Positions 60,695-64,000 of a stretch of DNA of 64,000 nucleotides are shown piece after piece. Every line of letters starts with the position of its first letter. Position 1 is the first letter of the stretch. A model generated the notes under the pieces. The model saw only the letters and a program-made list of their open reading frames with translations. It was not told the DNA's origin and did not search any database. The DNA is from Microbacterium sp. No. 7 (GTDB lineage: Bacteria; Actinomycetota; Actinomycetes; Actinomycetales; Microbacteriaceae): positions 3,720,001 to 3,784,000 of the forward strand of contig NZ_CP012697.1 in the NCBI RefSeq assembly GCF_001314225.1. The letters run 5' to 3'. Position numbers and translations under genes: made by a program.

Positions 60695-60741
60695 GGGGTC
60701 TCGATACGCGCCGGCTCCGCCGGCGCACTCGACCAGCGGGG
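60695..60741. repeat. REP-like hairpin of the TCTCGATACGCG type
   Basis: TCTCGATACGCG, then the palindrome CCGGCTCCGCCGG, then CGCACTCGACCAGCGG. From memory this is a form of a hairpin repeat found often after genes in Microbacteriaceae; that recollection should be checked. Confidence 0.55.
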
Positions 60742-60910
60742 ACATGCGCGGCGCATGAGGACCGCACCCTGCGACGGTGATCGCCCTCGGGCCGGCCGGA
60801 ACCCTGCTCGGCGGGCGAAGCGGGCGGGCTGTGTTCGGGATGCGGGAACCGTGCCCGAGCTGCGGGAACCGCGCCTGACGGGCTGAGCGGGCGGGACATG
60901 CGAAGGGGCG

Positions 60911-61306
60911 GGAATCGTGCCTGAACTGCGGGAACCGTGCCCGACGGGCGAAGCAGGCAGGACATGCGAGGGAACGGGAATCGTGCCTGAACTGCGGGAA
61001 CCGTGCCCGACGGGCGAAGCAGGCAGGACATGCGAGGGAACGGGAATCGTGCCTGAACTGCGGGAACCGTGCCCGACGGGCGAAGCAGGCAGGACATGCG
61101 AGGGAACGGGAATCGTGCCTGAACTGCGGGAACCGTGCCCGACGGGCGAAGCAGGCAGGACATGCGAGGGAACGGGAATCGTGCCTGAACTGCGGGAACC
61201 GTGCCCGACGGGCGAAGCAGGCAGGACATGCGAGGGAACGGGAACCGTGCCTGAACCGCGGGAACCGCACTCGGCGGACGAAGCAGGCGGGATATGTTCG
61301 GGATGC
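60911..61306. repeat. 66-bp minisatellite, five close copies plus a degenerate sixth
   Basis: Units start at 60911, 60977, 61043, 61109 and 61175, nearly identical, and a diverged one at 61241. Each has three sub-repeats of about 22 bp (GGAATCGTGCCTGAACTGCG, GGAACCGTGCCCGACGGGCG, AGGCAGGACATGCGAGGG). Similar degenerate 20-22-bp words continue on both sides from about 60780 to 61500. Confidence 0.92.
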
Positions 61307-61922
61307 GGGAGCCGTGCTCGACGGACTGAGCGGGCGGGACATGCGAAGGGGATCGTGCGCGGCCCGGCAATCGTGCGCGGTTCGGGGATCGTGCGCGGTT
61401 CGGGAAGCATGCGCGGCATAGGAACCACGTTCGGCCGCGGGAGTCGCACTCGTTCTGCGAGAACCACTCGTTCCGCGAGAACAACGCACGGTACAGAGGA
61501 ACCAGGCCTCGGCTCGCCGAGAACCGTGTGCGACGTAGTGGGAGCGCACCGAGGGCATGCGCGTGCTGACGGCCGTGCTGACGACCGAAGGCGCAATCGC
61601 GCGCGGCGGATAGGGCTGCAGTCGGCGACGAGAACCGCAGATGGTCCGCAGGGAACCACCGTCCGCAACGGAGAATCGCGTGCGCGCGGGCACTGTTCCC
61701 GGGCCTCTCGTCATCGCCTCGGCGGATCGCCTTTCCGCCCGGGGAAGAGGGGTATCCTTCCGCTCACGTGACGCTCTTCTCCGTGCGGGGGCGCCCTCAC
61801 ATACCCGCTGAGTGCCTTATCCATCTCTTCGGTGCGAGGGTGTGCTGCTCTTCGGCGCGAAGGCGGGATGGCGGGAAGACGAGGAAGCCGCGCGCATCGG
61901 AGCTTTGCGGGATGACCAGCGG

Positions 61923-63524
61923 TCAGAACGGCGGGGCGTCGCCGACGTCGTCGCACGAGAGGGCAACGGGCGGCGGTGACGGCGCCCCGGCGGGTGTGAA
62001 GCGGACGGTCGCGGGCGGTCTGTCGCGGTGCGTGCGTCCGGTCGGGCCGGTCCATTCGAGCACGCCGCCGGGACGCTGCCGCACCCGCCAGGCCGTTCTG
62101 TGCTTCGCGACGTGGTGACGCCGGCAGAGGTGGGCGAGATTGTCGGCCGTGGTCTCTCCGCCGTGAGCGGCGTCGCGGGTGTGGTCGATGTCGCTGCGGA
62201 CCGCGGAGCGCGTGCATCCAGGTGTCCGGCAGCGTTCGTCCCGGGCGCGGAGGAACCGCCTCAACTCCGCAGAGGGGCGGTACCTGTCGACGGCGAGCGG
62301 GAGGCCCGTAGCGGGATCCGTGAACACGCGCGTCCATGCCGGAGCGAGATCGGCGAGATGCCGGGCAGTGTCGGTGTCGATGGGCCCGTGCCCCGCCAGC
62401 AGGGCGGGCCCGGTCGCCACGTCCCCCGTCGCGAGGGTACGGGCGGGAACCGTGATGTGCACGTGGCCGGTGATCGCCGCCGCAGCGTCGCCGAGCACGG
62501 CGGGCGTGCCGGCCAGGAGCAGGTCGGCCAGCACGTCGGCGCGCGCCTGGTCAAGGGTGCGGGTGTCGACGGACGGATCCCCGGTCGCGCGATGCGGACT
62601 CGGCCCGGTGGTCACGGTGGTGACGGTGCCGGACAGCCTGTTCGCACCGGGAGCACCGGGAGCACCAGCGCCATCAGCACCACCCGCCCCACCGAGTGGA
62701 CCTGCCTCAGCGGGCGTACCGGCCTCATCAAGCGCATGGGGTTCGCCGGGAGCATCGAGCCCGCCGGTGGCGTCGAACTCACCGGTGGCGCCGAGGCCGC
62801 CGAGCCCGCCGGGTTCAGCGGACACGTCGGGCTCGTCGGGCTCGTCGTCTTCAGAGGTCGCCGCCAGCGCGACCGTGGCGAGCTGGGTGAGGCGATCGCG
62901 GATGCCGTAGGCGAGCGCAGCGGGAAGGTCGGCGATCAGACGCGCCAGGCCGTCGTCGAGGTCGTAGACGCGCACCTGCCGGTCCTCGACCGCGGAACGG
63001 GTGCGATCAGCGAAGTCATCCGGCGCGACGGTCGCCGCGATCGCCCGCGCCGCCGTGGTCATCCGGGACGGGGACTCCGTGAGCGCGACCTCCAGGGCGC
63101 GCGCCTCGTACGTGGCGCGCAGGGTGTCGTCGCCGATCGAGACGCCCACGCGCGCGATCGACCAGGCGTGGCCGGCGTCGATCCTCCCCTCGGCCCACGC
63201 CGTGTGGGTCGCGGAGAAACGGGTCACCAGGGAGTGCGCGTCGCCGAGACGCGCCTGCACCGTGCGATCGGAGACGCGCAGCGCCATCCCGAGCTCGAGG
63301 GACACCTCGCGCAGGGGAAGATCGGCGTCCGAGGCGCGCTCGCCCTGCAGACGTCGCTGCTCCATCCGGTCGAGGACGAGGTCGATCGCCTCGGCGAACA
63401 GGCCGGCCTCCGCCGCCTGCAGGGCCGCGATGTCGCGCCGCGTGCCCTGGAGGCGCGTGAGGAGGTCGTCGAGCGCCGACCAGCCGGTGTCGTGCCCGGC
63501 ATCCCGAGTTTCTTTGTTCCCCAT
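61923..63524 (-). CDS. DUF222/HNH endonuclease domain protein (13E12-type)
   Basis: A 533-aa protein with an N-terminal helical DUF222 domain (about 15-215), a low-complexity Gly/Ala/Glu/Pro segment (about 218-300, GGLGGLGATGEFDATGG), and a C-terminal HNH nuclease motif (about 425-475: CRTPGCTR, then DIDHTRDAAHGGETTADNLA and LCRRHH). Such proteins are abundant in actinobacteria, often as repeat-family members or intron-associated, with unknown targets. Zinc Cys pairs and the D-H and H residues are present. Starts at ATG 63524 behind GGGGGGA; a perfect palindrome lies just upstream. Confidence 0.85.
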   Translation of the reverse strand: MGNKETRDAGHDTGWSALDDLLTRLQGTRRDIAALQAAEAGLFAEAIDLVLDRMEQRRLQGERASDADLPLREVSLELGMALRVSDRTVQARLGDAHSLVTRFSATHTAWAEGRIDAGHAWSIARVGVSIGDDTLRATYEARALEVALTESPSRMTTAARAIAATVAPDDFADRTRSAVEDRQVRVYDLDDGLARLIADLPAALAYGIRDRLTQLATVALAATSEDDEPDEPDVSAEPGGLGGLGATGEFDATGGLDAPGEPHALDEAGTPAEAGPLGGAGGADGAGAPGAPGANRLSGTVTTVTTGPSPHRATGDPSVDTRTLDQARADVLADLLLAGTPAVLGDAAAAITGHVHITVPARTLATGDVATGPALLAGHGPIDTDTARHLADLAPAWTRVFTDPATGLPLAVDRYRPSAELRRFLRARDERCRTPGCTRSAVRSDIDHTRDAAHGGETTADNLAHLCRRHHVAKHRTAWRVRQRPGGVLEWTGPTGRTHRDRPPATVRFTPAGAPSPPPVALSCDDVGDAPPF

Positions 63525-63707
63525 ACATCCCCCCAGATGCGTGCTAGTCTAGCACATATGTTCGATGAAGTGGAACCGAAGGCGCCGTGGTGCGTCGAAC
63601 GTGAGGGCTCGAGGCGCCACGGGCGTCGCCACCGACGCTCGACCGGCGAGACGACGTCCCGGAGGCGCCGGCGAGCACTCGACGGGCGGAGAGGGCGCGG
63701 ACGTCCC
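63525..63707. other. Gap upstream of the HNH gene
   Basis: 183 bp with the GTGCTAG-T-CTAGCAC palindrome. A short + strand frame starting at ATG 63559 is Arg-rich with no family likeness and is not called. Confidence 0.5.
63541..63555. promoter_or_regulatory. Perfect palindrome before the HNH gene
   Basis: GTGCTAG-T-CTAGCAC, 17 bp upstream of the start codon and in the most AT-rich part of the gap, suggesting an operator overlapping the promoter. Confidence 0.6.
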
Positions 63708-64000
63708 CTACCCGGCCTGCTCGGCCGGCCAGGTCCAGGCCGCCCCGGGGTGGCGGGTCATGGTGCCCGGCGCGTAGCGGAAGACCTTCACGTCCCCCTC
63801 GGTGACGACGTGGTCCCAGCCCTCCCGGTCGGTGAGGGCCGCGGCGAGGTTGTCCATCGCCCCGGGCAGGTACAGGCCGCGCAGCTGCGCGTAGGGCTCC
63901 ATCGATCCCGTGATGATGACGTAGGCGGGCACCCACGTCACATCGTCCAGGCGCTGCTCGATCTGCGCGATCTGCTCCTCCTGCGACAGGTCGGTGCCCG
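63708..64000 (-). CDS. Unrecognised protein, C-terminal part (cut by window edge)
   Basis: The last 96 codons are in view and read on from the window edge without a start: GTDLSQEEQIAQIEQRLDDV, then VPAYVIITGSMEPYAQLRGLY, and an end WTWPAEQAG. It looks like the extracytoplasmic end of a glycosyltransferase-like membrane protein, but this is weak. No membrane segment lies in the visible part. Confidence 0.5.
   Translation of the reverse strand, partial: GTDLSQEEQIAQIEQRLDDVTWVPAYVIITGSMEPYAQLRGLYLPGAMDNLAAALTDREGWDHVVTEGDVKVFRYAPGTMTRHPGAAWTWPAEQAG

Larger units (their letters stand above)
60434..61922. other. 1.5-kb stretch without a supported gene
   Basis: It holds the right end of the IS, its 8-bp duplication, the displaced lsr2 -35, a REP-like hairpin (60695-60741) and the 66-bp minisatellite (60911-61306) within a broader degenerate array (about 60780-61500). 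Several long frames are open on both strands only because the repeats lack stops; none has a ribosome site or family likeness. Confidence 0.7.

Noticed and set aside
60917..61771. 284-codon + strand frame with perfect 22-residue repeats, and opposite frames of 280-390 codons
   Set aside because: Several frames on both strands are open across the minisatellite, none has a Shine-Dalgarno or leaderless box, and there is no conserved domain outside the repeats.
61923..63524. Homing endonuclease within an intron or intein
   Set aside because: There is no split host gene, intron core or intein splice motif around it; it stands as an independent DUF222/HNH gene.
63559..63777. Short rightward frame beginning MFDEVEPKAPWCV upstream of the HNH gene
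   Set aside because: After about 15 residues it is Arg/Gly-rich shadow sequence that runs antisense into the partial gene; no family likeness.

Overview
The window looks like a chromosomal segment of a high-GC Gram-positive actinobacterium, most likely Microbacteriaceae and probably Microbacterium. The reasons are the GC-rich codon use, an Lsr2 silencer, a DtxR/IdeR-type iron box, HAIR and CIRCE heat-shock sites, a DUF222/HNH (13E12-type) gene, many apparently leaderless genes (a TANNNT box 6-7 nt before the start codon), and a strong excess of the word GGATGCC. The genus is an inference from gene content and word use, not from an rRNA gene.

Layout. 1-4.5 kb: a tryptophan-tryptophylquinone (TTQ) amine dehydrogenase cluster (mauE-mauD-mauA and the start of a lipoprotein gene) divergent from an APC permease and an IclR regulator. 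4.5-8.4 kb: a VapBC-like module, a PfkB kinase, a 21-bp tandem array, an AAA ATPase behind a four-half-site operator, and a nuclease gene with a damaged 3' end. 8.3-11.6 kb: a 2,3-butanediol/acetoin-type SDR and a zinc alcohol dehydrogenase read divergently, plus a membrane protein. 12.1-16.6 kb: a two-gene unit made of a 964-aa LysM protein without signal peptide and a protein ending in a Tox-REase-5-like nuclease domain. 16.9-24.7 kb: a dicarboxylate-type symporter, a candidate small RNA, a DUF2207 protein, MarR, a fused ABC exporter, Hsp20 and a DUF559-like protein, followed by an 0.7-kb array of hairpin repeats.

25.5-38 kb: a CUT2 sugar ABC transporter, a catalytically degenerate amylosucrase homologue, a five-gene acyl-CoA/organic-acid catabolic cluster and tRNA-Arg(ACG). 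39.4-45.4 kb: a PhnDCE-type transporter fused translationally to a tyrosine-phosphatase-like enzyme, TetR and XRE regulators, and an alpha/beta hydrolase. 45.4-53.3 kb: mostly core metabolism (thiosulfate sulfurtransferase, PadR, Gfo/Idh oxidoreductase, metY, flavin reductase, SnoaL-like, thrC, trhO). 53.3-58.6 kb: an iron/heme unit (irtA-like, irtB-like, mhuD-like) behind an iron box and a (GCACA)12 microsatellite. 58.7-60.5 kb: lsr2, whose promoter is split by an IS256-family element with an intact 8-bp target duplication. 60.5-64 kb: a gene-poor stretch with a 66-bp minisatellite, a DUF222/HNH gene and a partial gene.

The most unusual features are the LysM/Tox-REase-5 pair, the split lsr2 promoter, the microsatellite touching the iron box, and a recurrent class of intergenic repeat arrays. 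These arrays differ in sequence, but most combine direct and inverted copies of a short word.
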